Assembly: GCA_014801985.1 (NCBI GenBank)
Contig: JAAVDD010000053.1
Location: forward strand, 1 to 56,330
DNA: 56,330 nucleotides
Origin: Bacteroides sp.
Lineage (GTDB): Bacteria > Bacteroidota > Bacteroidia > Bacteroidales > Muribaculaceae
Direction: 5' to 3'
The number at the start of each line of letters is the position of its first letter. The stretch's first letter is position 1. Positions 42,501 through 49,199 of the stretch are shown piece after piece. The notes below the pieces were generated by a model. It saw only the letters and a list, made by a program, of their open reading frames with translations. It ran no database searches and was not told the DNA's origin. A program made the position numbers and the translations under genes.

Positions 42501-43368
42501 CATTTGAATATGTGTCGTGGCTTTCGCCCCAATACACCACCTTATCCCCCAGACCATAGTTCACGGCCCAGGAACCGCCGTAACCGCCCGGAATACCGCC
42601 ATTGGATTTAGCCGCGTAGTTGGAATACTCATTGTCGGTGACCGACATATACTTGCCATATTCCTTAATGACACCGGCATCAGGTCCGGGGTTGTCGAGG
42701 ATCTCGCCATAATGCCATACGCCGGAAACAGACGTAACAGTTGACCAGAAATCGCAACCTTCAGAGGGGAGACCGATATGTTTTGCGGCATCCCAGCGGA
42801 TACCCTTTACACCCAAAGATTTCAATTTTTCAACATATGCCTTTCCACGCGAGCATACATCGGAATGTTCGGAATTGACATCTCCGTAATCACCAAGCTG
42901 TCCATGAGTGATGGAGTAACGGTTTCCGTAGTTGATGCCTCCCTCCCAGCGTACACGGTTGTTAGAATCCCACCACGTGTCGTGATAGCCGGCAGTCTTG
43001 TCAACGTGGTTTGCCACCACATCGACGATAACCTTAATTCCATACTCAGCAGCTGCAGCACAAAGATCCTTCAGATCCTGCTCAGAGCAGTAGCTCGATG
43101 CCTTGAAAGCAAGGTCATAGGGACGGTAAAGGTCGTGCCAAGGGGAGCCGGTTTTTACATCGCCACGCTGCAGGGGGGAGAGCTGCACAGATCCGAAACC
43201 TGCGGCAGCAATCTGCGGGAGAGCAGCCTTAACCTCACTTGCAGGCCAGTTGAAGCAGTGAAGAATGTTTCCTTGCTGGATTCCTGAGGGCAGACCGTAA
43301 TCGGCACCCAAGACACTCGGAGCAGCAAACATTCCAAACATCAAACTGTAAAGAATTTTTTTCTTCAT
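39592..43368 (-). CDS. Large modular secreted alpha-amylase (GH13)
   Basis: This encodes 1258 residues with a signal peptide ending SVLGAD. GH13 motifs: VIVDVVANHVD (about 119), GIRWDAAKH with the nucleophile Asp (about 194), YGEILDN with the acid Glu (about 222), WGESHDTYSND (about 284). Beyond about 440 there are three starch-binding-like modules joined by PDPTPDPT linkers. The second and third look like CBM25/26 (VYYWGTGVKAPEWPGE; AVWAWGANDVNCTASGVWPGD). A chitobiase-like cap (about 825-905), a CBM9-like domain (about 925-1200) and a short Por-type tail (QYFTLQGVRVENPSNGVFIVVRGDKV) follow. It should degrade starch at the cell surface. It stands alone, without susC/D neighbours, from its own promoter. 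Confidence 0.92.
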   Translation of the reverse strand: MKKKILYSLMFGMFAAPSVLGADYGLPSGIQQGNILHCFNWPASEVKAALPQIAAAGFGSVQLSPLQRGDVKTGSPWHDLYRPYDLAFKASSYCSEQDLKDLCAAAAEYGIKVIVDVVANHVDKTAGYHDTWWDSNNRVRWEGGINYGNRYSITHGQLGDYGDVNSEHSDVCSRGKAYVEKLKSLGVKGIRWDAAKHIGLPSEGCDFWSTVTSVSGVWHYGEILDNPGPDAGVIKEYGKYMSVTDNEYSNYAAKSNGGIPGGYGGSWAVNYGLGDKVVYWGESHDTYSNDEWSQNVDQSVIDRAYAAYACRNEATALYLSRPNAKGFDNIKVGKGSTAFTSKHISEVNKFRNTMVGKADWCEANGNTFCVTRKDGGAVIVMKGSGNVSVTNGGGYCPAGTYTDRVSGGTFTVTASTISGNVGSSGIAVIYADGITPTPTPDPTPDPTPDPVPSGDMYILGNIDGHQWTTTSGAAMTLTDGKYVANGVKLTAATGETTCYFNITDALGATWDELNMVANRYGAATEGAAITLGTPATVVKYANGVDASGCLSWTIAAGTYDFTFNPSAMTLTVVNAGDTPDPTPDPTPDPTPTPGTLTITGDYNLAYSGNLEKVYYWGTGVKAPEWPGETMETAKGSDGNTYKVFKVPAGTENVIFVTNGDADKTIDLDYTGAFVMDNNGATSTAVTFIGATDPTPDPDPTPDPTPDEEYYIYFDDMSKSDVAVWAWGANDVNCTASGVWPGDPMTQKDGKYYWVLPEGKSVPTNIIISWGSHDDFDRAGGKDLVFVNKATYHADGTYTESGDPQPVKPVVTASPASGTSFTDNLSVTLTVSPAADIYYTLDGSAATTSSTKYSAPIALSATTTIKTLAVTADGAQNAQTFTYTKSSTPTPTPTPTPSGDNLITDYYKVNPNGQVGTFKTVNMTGHPATNAFSNWGPEDLIAQGVARDVCQAFKGVHERPIVDSYAIYAAYDNDNLYLGIQFVYTVWDLYGEGKQPGESKPYNMDGHMVLAFDLDPNKSFDGYINGTGPIWNDQAEGAKFANGVDAVIMCSTKPGVGVPGLFLATPDGHASYDAAYCKELPAGFWGYTDGLHPSIDHVWGQSDFSYDPELLKGNTGFVDLRSEIDDDAHTFYEFKLPLSSLGITADHIRNQGIGFMYLDKYGTSPVGGTPYDPCYFDNVNGSYSQDPSSSKEKEDEDVITYAPARIGKIGIPTAVELPSVDEAEVEPQYFTLQGVRVENPSNGVFIVVRGDKVSKQIFR

Positions 43369-43542
43369 GAGTAAAATTATGATTTAGTTAAGCATTAATA
43401 TGATTTCATGACTTGATTAATGATATGGCTTCTTCCTCTGATTCATCTTCTGAAAAGAGACTGCCATCTGCTTAAATGCGAGATTATATTTTCATATTAG
43501 GCACAAACTTGCATTTATGTCTTCACATGATGCTATTTGGGG

Positions 43543-43550
43543 CAAAGTTA
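43543..43550 (-). promoter_or_regulatory. -7 box (TAACTTTG) of the amylase gene
   Basis: TAACTTTG on the minus strand matches the consensus. The implied leader is long (about 165 nt), leaving room for regulation. The -33 region is T-rich but lacks a clean TTTG. Confidence 0.5.
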
Positions 43551-43602
43551 CAAAATTATTATGATTATTGGATTTAAAAATAATATGTTTTACAACATAT
43601 AA

Positions 43603-43672
43603 TGAGAACCGGAGGAATCAGAGGGAATTTGAGGGATCAGAAGAATTGGAGATACCGGAGGAATTGGAAGGA
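43603..43672. repeat. GGA-led tandem repeat at the uvrC 3' end
   Basis: The plus strand reads GGAGGAATC, AGAGGGAATTTGA, GGGATCAGA, AGAATTGGA and so on, a degenerate 9-bp GGA pattern like those at 3966 and 9074. Part of it is inside the uvrC coding region and specifies a low-complexity Asn/Ser/Pro tail. Confidence 0.5.
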
Positions 43673-45666
43673 TTATTCTGATTGTTCAAATATTCCGGAT
43701 GGAAATGGCCGAAGATAATTTCTCCTTTTGCTTTCCCCACTGCGTCCTGAATCTCTTCGATTCCGGCCTCCTTAAGCCTCTTCACACTCTTGAAATGTTT
43801 CATTAGCGCGGCTGCAGTGACGGGACCTACGCCTGGGATGGAATCGAGCGCACTCACCACCTGCCCCTTCGATCGGCGGTTGCGGTGATGGGTGATGCCG
43901 AAACGGTGGGCCTCATCTCGGAGAGCCTGAATCACGCGCAGGCTCGGTGATTTCTTGTCGATATAGAGAGGCAGGGAATCGCCGGGAAAATAGATTTCCT
44001 CAAGACGTTTCGCAATACCTACGAGCGCAACCTCTCCTCTTATCCCCATTTCATCGAATGCCTCGACAGCGGCGCTGAGCTGGCCTTTTCCTCCATCGAC
44101 CACTACCAGTTGCGGCAGAGACTCACCTTCGGCCATCATGCGCGTATAACGGCGATGAAGGATCTCCTTCATGGATGCGAAGTCGTTGGCGCCGATCACG
44201 GTCTTGATATTGAAATGGCGGTAGTCGCGCTTGCAGGGTTTGCCGTTGCGGAACACCACGCAGCTTGCCACAGGGTTCGTGCCTTGTATATTCGAGTTAT
44301 CGAAACATTCAATATGCCTCGGCTCTACATTGAGCCGGAAATCGGATTTCATCTGCGCCATCAGTTTTTCCACACTCCTCTCCGGATTCATCTTCTCGGC
44401 AGCTTTCTCCACATCCTTCATATATTGCTGTGCGTTCTTCATTCCGACATCGAGCACCTTCTTCTTGGCTCCCTTCTTGGGCACTGTGAAGGTGACCCCC
44501 TCGAATTCCACATCGGGAAGGAAAGGCACAATGACCTCCTTGAAATCCCGGTCGAAGCGCGACTTCACTTCCGACATAGCCATGGAAAGAATCTCTTCGG
44601 GAGTGGTCTCATTCTTGTGGCGACGATATTCGAGGTTGAGGCTTTGCGTCACGGCTCCACGATGGAGATGCATGAAGTTGACGAAAGCCCGGGCTTCATT
44701 CTCCACGTAAGCGAACATATCGGCATCATCTGCATTCGACTCCCCTATCACGCTCTTTGCATTGTAACTCCTGACAGCCTCATATTTCTCCTTGACGGCC
44801 TGCGCCTCCTCAAATTTCCAATTCTCAGCCAACTCATTCATTTCGGTCAAAAGAGCGCGTTCAAGCTCTACGGTCTCTCCATTCAGAATCTGCCGCACGC
44901 GCGCGATATACTTTCCATAGTCTTCAGGATTGATGAGACCACGGCATGGCCCGGCACATTTCTTAATATGGAAATCGAGGCAGAGAGAGTATTTTCCTCT
45001 GGCTATGCTTTTCTCGTCGAGGGCATGGCGACAACTCCGCAGCGGATATGTCTCGCGGATAAGATCGAGGACCACCTTGGCGGAATGCTGGTTGCTATAG
45101 GGGCCGTAGTATTTTGCAGGGAGCCCCTTCTCGCGAGTCATGAACACACGGGGATACAGTTCTTTGGTAACAACTATCCAGGGATATGACTTATCATCTT
45201 TAAGAAGCACATTGTAGCGGGGCTGATACTCCTTTATCATCGCGTTTTCCAGATGGAGGGCATCCTCCTCTGTGGCGACGACAATGAAGCGCAAGTCGAC
45301 GATATTGCGCACGAGTAGATTTGTGCGTATCACATCGTGGTGGCGGTTGAAATAGGAAGAGACCCTACGCTTGAGCCGCTTCGCCTTCCCGACGTATATC
45401 ACATTCCCATGACGGTCGATATACATATATACTCCCGGAGAATCCGGAAGATTCAATATTTTCTCCCGGAGCTGTTTTCCGGGACGATTGTTCCGGAGAT
45501 CATCCTGAGTGCGATCGGGGGTGATTTCGATGCCGAAACCACCCATTTCATCGATGTTGCGTCCCCATCCTGTGAGCAGGTCCTCCACTTCCCGGCGTCC
45601 CTCCTCGCGGAGCGCATCAGCTTTTTCGACCGCATTCTCCCCCATCATCTCATCCATTTTTTCCAT
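43618..45666 (-). CDS. uvrC: UvrABC system protein C
   Basis: This encodes 682 residues. An N-terminal extension of about 70 acidic residues precedes the GIY-YIG nuclease domain (LPDSPGVYMYIDRHGNVIYVGKAKRLKRRVSSYF). Then come the Cys-rich region (YPLRSCRHALDE ... CLDFHIKKCAGPCRGLI), the UVR motif (ENWKFEEAQAVKEKYEAV), the RNase H-like C-terminal nuclease (HIECFDNSNIQGTNPVASCVVF; VVVDGGKGQLSAAVEAF) and the helix-hairpin-helix pair (SIPGVGPVTAAALMKHF). UvrC makes both incisions in nucleotide excision repair. Two oddities: the N-terminal extension, where an internal start is possible, and the C-terminal NNQNNPSNSSGISNSS tail encoded by a 9-bp repeat. It is 21 bp downstream of apt. Confidence 0.95.
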   Translation of the reverse strand: MEKMDEMMGENAVEKADALREEGRREVEDLLTGWGRNIDEMGGFGIEITPDRTQDDLRNNRPGKQLREKILNLPDSPGVYMYIDRHGNVIYVGKAKRLKRRVSSYFNRHHDVIRTNLLVRNIVDLRFIVVATEEDALHLENAMIKEYQPRYNVLLKDDKSYPWIVVTKELYPRVFMTREKGLPAKYYGPYSNQHSAKVVLDLIRETYPLRSCRHALDEKSIARGKYSLCLDFHIKKCAGPCRGLINPEDYGKYIARVRQILNGETVELERALLTEMNELAENWKFEEAQAVKEKYEAVRSYNAKSVIGESNADDADMFAYVENEARAFVNFMHLHRGAVTQSLNLEYRRHKNETTPEEILSMAMSEVKSRFDRDFKEVIVPFLPDVEFEGVTFTVPKKGAKKKVLDVGMKNAQQYMKDVEKAAEKMNPERSVEKLMAQMKSDFRLNVEPRHIECFDNSNIQGTNPVASCVVFRNGKPCKRDYRHFNIKTVIGANDFASMKEILHRRYTRMMAEGESLPQLVVVDGGKGQLSAAVEAFDEMGIRGEVALVGIAKRLEEIYFPGDSLPLYIDKKSPSLRVIQALRDEAHRFGITHHRNRRSKGQVVSALDSIPGVGPVTAAALMKHFKSVKRLKEAGIEEIQDAVGKAKGEIIFGHFHPEYLNNQNNPSNSSGISNSSDPSNSL

Positions 45667-45687
45667 TTTCAGTTCAGATTTTTCTTA

Positions 45688-46212
45688 TCAGAATTTGAGC
45701 AGCGATGTCACCTCACAATCTTTCGGGAGTGCTTCGCGGCCATTGAGACCTTCAAGTTCGACGATAAAATTGATATAGATTTTTTTCGGATTCATCGACT
45801 TTACAAGATCGTAGCAGGCGCGCATTGTGCCTCCCGTGGCGAGGAGGTCATCGTGAAGCACCACCACATCTTCCGATGAAATCGCATCGCTATGCAGCTC
45901 GATTGTATCCACGCCATATTCCTTTGCATACGCCTTCTTCACAGTCACGGCAGGGAGCTTTCCGGGCTTACGCGCCGGCACAAAACCGCAGCCCAATTCG
46001 TAGGCAAGGATGGAGCCACCGATGAAACCGCGCGATTCTATCCCCACTACCTTAGTCACGCCCTTATCTCTGTAAAGGTCGGCAAGGAGACGGCTCATAT
46101 CCTGGAGAGCTTCTCCATTTTTGATGAGAGTGGTGAGGTCGCGGAACATTACACCCTTCGACGGGAAGTCGGGAACACACCGTATGGATTCTTTCAATTC
46201 CTCTATTGTCAT
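45688..46212 (-). CDS. apt: Adenine phosphoribosyltransferase
   Basis: This encodes 174 residues of the type I PRTase fold, converting adenine and PRPP to AMP. The PRPP loop is VVVLHDDLLATGGTMRACYD, and the adenine-side segments are GIESRGFIGGSILAYELGCGFVPARKPGKLP and YGVDTIELHSDAI. The length is standard. It leads a two-gene unit with uvrC. Upstream lies a 231-bp gap with a parS-like 16-mer and a repeat hairpin. Purine salvage fits with, but does not prove, nucleic acid scavenging encoded at 4-14 kb. Confidence 0.95.
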   Translation of the reverse strand: MTIEELKESIRCVPDFPSKGVMFRDLTTLIKNGEALQDMSRLLADLYRDKGVTKVVGIESRGFIGGSILAYELGCGFVPARKPGKLPAVTVKKAYAKEYGVDTIELHSDAISSEDVVVLHDDLLATGGTMRACYDLVKSMNPKKIYINFIVELEGLNGREALPKDCEVTSLLKF

Positions 46213-46309
46213 AGCTTATTAAATTTATTATGGTTTAAGTTTTCTTTCTTAAAATTTACTTTCAGACCCTATCTGTAAACTCCCCTTTTCCAAAAGTTTA
46301 GCCTTTAAT

Positions 46310-46325
46310 TGTTCCACGTGGAACA
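46310..46325. other. parS-like ParB binding site
   Basis: TGTTCCACGTGGAACA is a perfect 16-bp palindrome matching the parS family consensus (TGTTtCACGTGaAACA; this C/G variant is known in other phyla). It lies in the intergenic gap between apt and mnmG, away from coding sequence. ParB sites usually cluster near the replication origin, so this may mark an origin-proximal region. No parA/parB genes are in the window. Confidence 0.75.
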
Positions 46326-46351
46326 TAGAATTTACTTTAACTTTTGAAGAA

Positions 46352-46442
46352 GGACTATAAGAGGAATCGGAGGAATAGGGATTGTCGGATTAGTCAGACC
46401 TGTCGGACCTGTCGGACAGGTCTGACTAATCCGACAACTCCG
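46352..46442. repeat. 9-bp tandem repeat carrying a 21-bp hairpin downstream of mnmG
   Basis: The plus strand shows GGAGGAATA, GGGATTGTC, GGATTAGTC, AGACCTGTC, GGACCTGTC and GGACAGGTC. Within it 46384-46404 and 46415-46435 are perfect 21-bp inverted repeats with a 10-nt loop. The hairpin begins 9 bp after the mnmG stop on the minus strand, so it could act as its terminator or 3' stabiliser, although no U-tract follows. Confidence 0.7.
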
Positions 46443-46443
46443 G

Positions 46444-48342
46444 CTACCGATTCAGCAGTAGGAGCAGCACATTGATATCTGAAGGAGATACTCCGGGGAT
46501 ACGTGATGCCTGCCCGATGGTGGCAGGGCGAATCCGGTCGAGTTTCTGACGCGCTTCGGTGGAGAGAGCGTTGATCTCAGCATAGTCGAAATTCTCAGGA
46601 ATCTTGACATATTCGAGACGCATCTGCTTCTCGGCAAGGTCGCGCTCGCGGGAGATATATCCTTCATATTTTATAAGGATCTCGGCAGCCTCTACGATCT
46701 CCTTTCTTCTCCCCTCCTCCACATCATCTATGCGTGATGAGAGTCGAGGGATAAGCTCCTTCAGTATCTCAAAATTCAATTGAGGCCGCTTCAGCAATTC
46801 AATCAGACGGAGCGAGGCAGTCAAAGGCGCAGTGCCTAATTCCTCAAACCGACGGTTGATTTTTTCAGTGGCCTTGACAAGAAATCCACGGCAGAATTCT
46901 ATCAGGGAATCGCGCTGTGCTTTCTTCGTCTGCATTGCATCGAGACGTTCCGGAGTGGCCAGTCCTATGGCATATCCTATCGGAGTTAGTCGCATATCGG
47001 CATCATCCTGACGCAGGAGTATACGATATTCGGCACGCGAGGTGAACATACGGTATGGCTCATCGACACCTTTAGTGACAAGGTCGTCGATAAGCACTCC
47101 GATATATGCCTCATTCCTTTTCAAGATCACTGGCGCCAGCCCCTTGCTTCTTCTGGCGGCATTGATTCCGGCCATCAAACCTTGGGCGGCGGCTTCTTCA
47201 TAGCCGGTGGTGCCATTCACCTGCCCGGCGAAATATAGACCGCGGATGAGCTTGGTCTGCAGATCATGGGTGAGCTGTGTAGGCTCGAAATAATCATACT
47301 CTATTGCATAACCGGGACGATAGAACTGCACGTCGCGCAGGGCAGGAACCTCGGATAAGGCGTCGACCTGAACCTTCCATGGAAGCGAGCTTGAGAAGCC
47401 GTTGATATAATATTCTTCGGTGGTCTCCCCTTCCGGTTCGAGGAAAAGCTGATGACTCTCCTTGTCGGCGAATGTCACAATCTTTGTCTCGATGCTCGGA
47501 CAATATCGGGGGCCGATACTTTGAATCTGTCCGTTATACAAGGGTGAATCGGCAAGGTTATCGTGAAGTATCCGATGCGTCTCCGGATTGGTATGCACAA
47601 TCCAGCAAGGGCGTTGACGGAGCGTGCGTTTCACTCCCGGAAGAAATGAGAACTTATATTCGGGAGTGTCATCGCCATCCTGACGCTGGGCAAGAGAGAA
47701 GTCGATAGTGCGTCCATCGATTCGTGCCGGTGTACCGGTCTTCATACGTCCGACTTCAAATCCCATCTGCTTAAGCTGATCGGAAAGACCCTTCGATGAA
47801 TCCTCCGCTATTCGTCCTCCTTCAATCTGCGTGCGTCCGAAGTGCATGAGGCCATTAAGGAATGTGCCGGCAGTGAGCACAACCTGACGGGCCTTGAAAT
47901 GGAAGCCAAGGGCTGTCTCCACTCCGGTAACTTCGGGCAACTCCCCTTCCGCAGAATCGATATCAAGCCGAACCACGGTATCCTGGAATATGGAGAGATT
48001 GGGAGTTGCATCAAGAATCTCGCGCCATTTGTCGATATACTTTGCGCGGTCGCTCTGCACGCGCGGTGACCATACGGCCGGACCTTTTGAGCGGTTGAGC
48101 ATCCTGAATTGTATGGCGGTTGTATCGGCCACGATTCCCATCTCTCCTCCGAGGGCATCGATCTCACGAACAATCTGCCCTTTCGCAATTCCACCGACAG
48201 CAGGATTACAGGACATCTGTGCCACGCGGTTCATATCTTTTGTGATCAAAAGTGTGGAGCAACCGAGACGGGCGGCAGCTACTGCCGCTTCGCATCCGGC
48301 ATGTCCGGCACCAATCACAATAACATCAAAATCAAATTTCAT
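46444..48342 (-). CDS. mnmG: tRNA uridine 5-carboxymethylaminomethyl modification enzyme MnmG (GidA)
   Basis: From ATG 48342 this is about 632 residues. It begins with the FAD-binding FDFDVIVIGAGHAGCEAAVAAARLG; the longer reading to 48471 adds a non-homologous stretch that overlaps ybeY and is rejected. Other landmarks are MSCNPAVGGIAKGQIVREIDALGG, RMLNRSKGPAVWSPRVQSDR, the second glycine motif GLYFAGQVNGTTGYEEAAAQGL and the C-terminal SRIPGVSPSDINVLLLLL. With MnmE it modifies the wobble uridine of several tRNAs. The 3' end is followed by a repeat-derived hairpin. It starts 10 bp after ybeY, so both share a transcript. Confidence 0.96.
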   Translation of the reverse strand: MKFDFDVIVIGAGHAGCEAAVAAARLGCSTLLITKDMNRVAQMSCNPAVGGIAKGQIVREIDALGGEMGIVADTTAIQFRMLNRSKGPAVWSPRVQSDRAKYIDKWREILDATPNLSIFQDTVVRLDIDSAEGELPEVTGVETALGFHFKARQVVLTAGTFLNGLMHFGRTQIEGGRIAEDSSKGLSDQLKQMGFEVGRMKTGTPARIDGRTIDFSLAQRQDGDDTPEYKFSFLPGVKRTLRQRPCWIVHTNPETHRILHDNLADSPLYNGQIQSIGPRYCPSIETKIVTFADKESHQLFLEPEGETTEEYYINGFSSSLPWKVQVDALSEVPALRDVQFYRPGYAIEYDYFEPTQLTHDLQTKLIRGLYFAGQVNGTTGYEEAAAQGLMAGINAARRSKGLAPVILKRNEAYIGVLIDDLVTKGVDEPYRMFTSRAEYRILLRQDDADMRLTPIGYAIGLATPERLDAMQTKKAQRDSLIEFCRGFLVKATEKINRRFEELGTAPLTASLRLIELLKRPQLNFEILKELIPRLSSRIDDVEEGRRKEIVEAAEILIKYEGYISRERDLAEKQMRLEYVKIPENFDYAEINALSTEARQKLDRIRPATIGQASRIPGVSPSDINVLLLLLNR

Positions 48343-48352
48343 CTGTTCATCT

Positions 48353-48787
48353 TTAAATTTCAGATTTCCCCATCTCCTGCCAGAAACGGAGGGCACGGTT
48401 TTCGGCCTTCTCCATAATCTCTCTTTCTCCGGGGCCTTTGTCGTTGATGCCGCAGAGATGAAGGACTCCATGGATAATCACCCTCAGCAATTCCTGCATA
48501 TAACTAACGTTCAAACCCTCGGCGTTAGTACGGACAGTATCAAGGGAAATAACCATGTCCCCTCCTACCCTACCACGCCGTGTGTAGTCGAAAGTTATGA
48601 TGTCGGTGAAATAGTCATGATTCAGAAATTTCCTATTCGTATCGAGGATGTATTGGTCATCGCAGAAACAGTAGGTGAGATTTCCCACTTCGTATCCGTG
48701 ATCCTTGGCTACCATCTCAACCCAGCTCTCAATCTTTGAAAAATCAAGAGCAGGCATCTCAACATTTTCTGTAAAAAATTCCAACAT
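48353..48787 (-). CDS. ybeY: Endoribonuclease YbeY
   Basis: From ATG 48787 (MLEFFTENVEMPALD) this is 144 residues, the normal YbeY size. The upstream extension to 48862 reaches the -7-like region and is rejected. The zinc-binding motif HGVLHLCGIND fits H-x3-H-x5-H/D with Asp as the third ligand, as in Bacteroidetes. TDIITFDYTRRGRVGGDMVISLDTV is the other conserved block. It functions in 16S rRNA maturation and ribosome quality control. It is the first gene of a unit with mnmG. A TAAATTTG -7-like box lies near 48864-48871. Confidence 0.93.
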   Translation of the reverse strand: MLEFFTENVEMPALDFSKIESWVEMVAKDHGYEVGNLTYCFCDDQYILDTNRKFLNHDYFTDIITFDYTRRGRVGGDMVISLDTVRTNAEGLNVSYMQELLRVIIHGVLHLCGINDKGPGEREIMEKAENRALRFWQEMGKSEI

Positions 48788-49126
48788 AATTAGGCAATAT
48801 TTTAGACCATCAAAATACAATCTGCAATATTTTGCATAATTGTGGATTCTTTGGTAATTCACACAAATTTAGTAAAAAAAATTCAAAATATAGCATTCTA
48901 TTTCGTTGAAATTACGACCTCTGTAAATAAACCTTATAAAATATTGGAATATAAGATGTTAATTTAAAAATATCGCTTTTCTAAGCGTCTGAGAATCGAA
49001 TAAACAGAATTTTGCGGGCAATCACGCGCGTTTATAGAATTTTCAAAGCTTAGACGATACCCTTCTTACCCTATTTTCCCTCCTCATTCCCCCATTTCTA
49101 TAAAAGATAAAATAAAAAGGAAATAT

Positions 49127-49158
49127 TTTGGACATGTCATTTGAATGCACTAACTTTG
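49127..49158 (+). promoter_or_regulatory. Promoter of the 49.2-kb barrel/GLPGLI genes
   Basis: TTTG (49127-49130), a 20-bp spacer and TAACTTTG (49151-49158) form a near-perfect Bacteroidetes promoter. The leader is about 35 nt. The rest of the 412-bp divergent gap from ybeY is AT-rich with no coding signal seen. Confidence 0.8.
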
Positions 49159-49199
49159 CGCAAAATAATGCGAAACTAATTATGAGATAATTATTGGAC

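Noticed and set aside
44110..45189. 359-codon open frame on the plus strand
   Set aside because: It is antisense to uvrC; the translation is His/Leu-rich shadow sequence without motifs.
48343..48471. Longer N-terminus for mnmG
   Set aside because: The extra residues overlap ybeY and are not flavoprotein-like; the FAD motif starts directly after ATG 48342.
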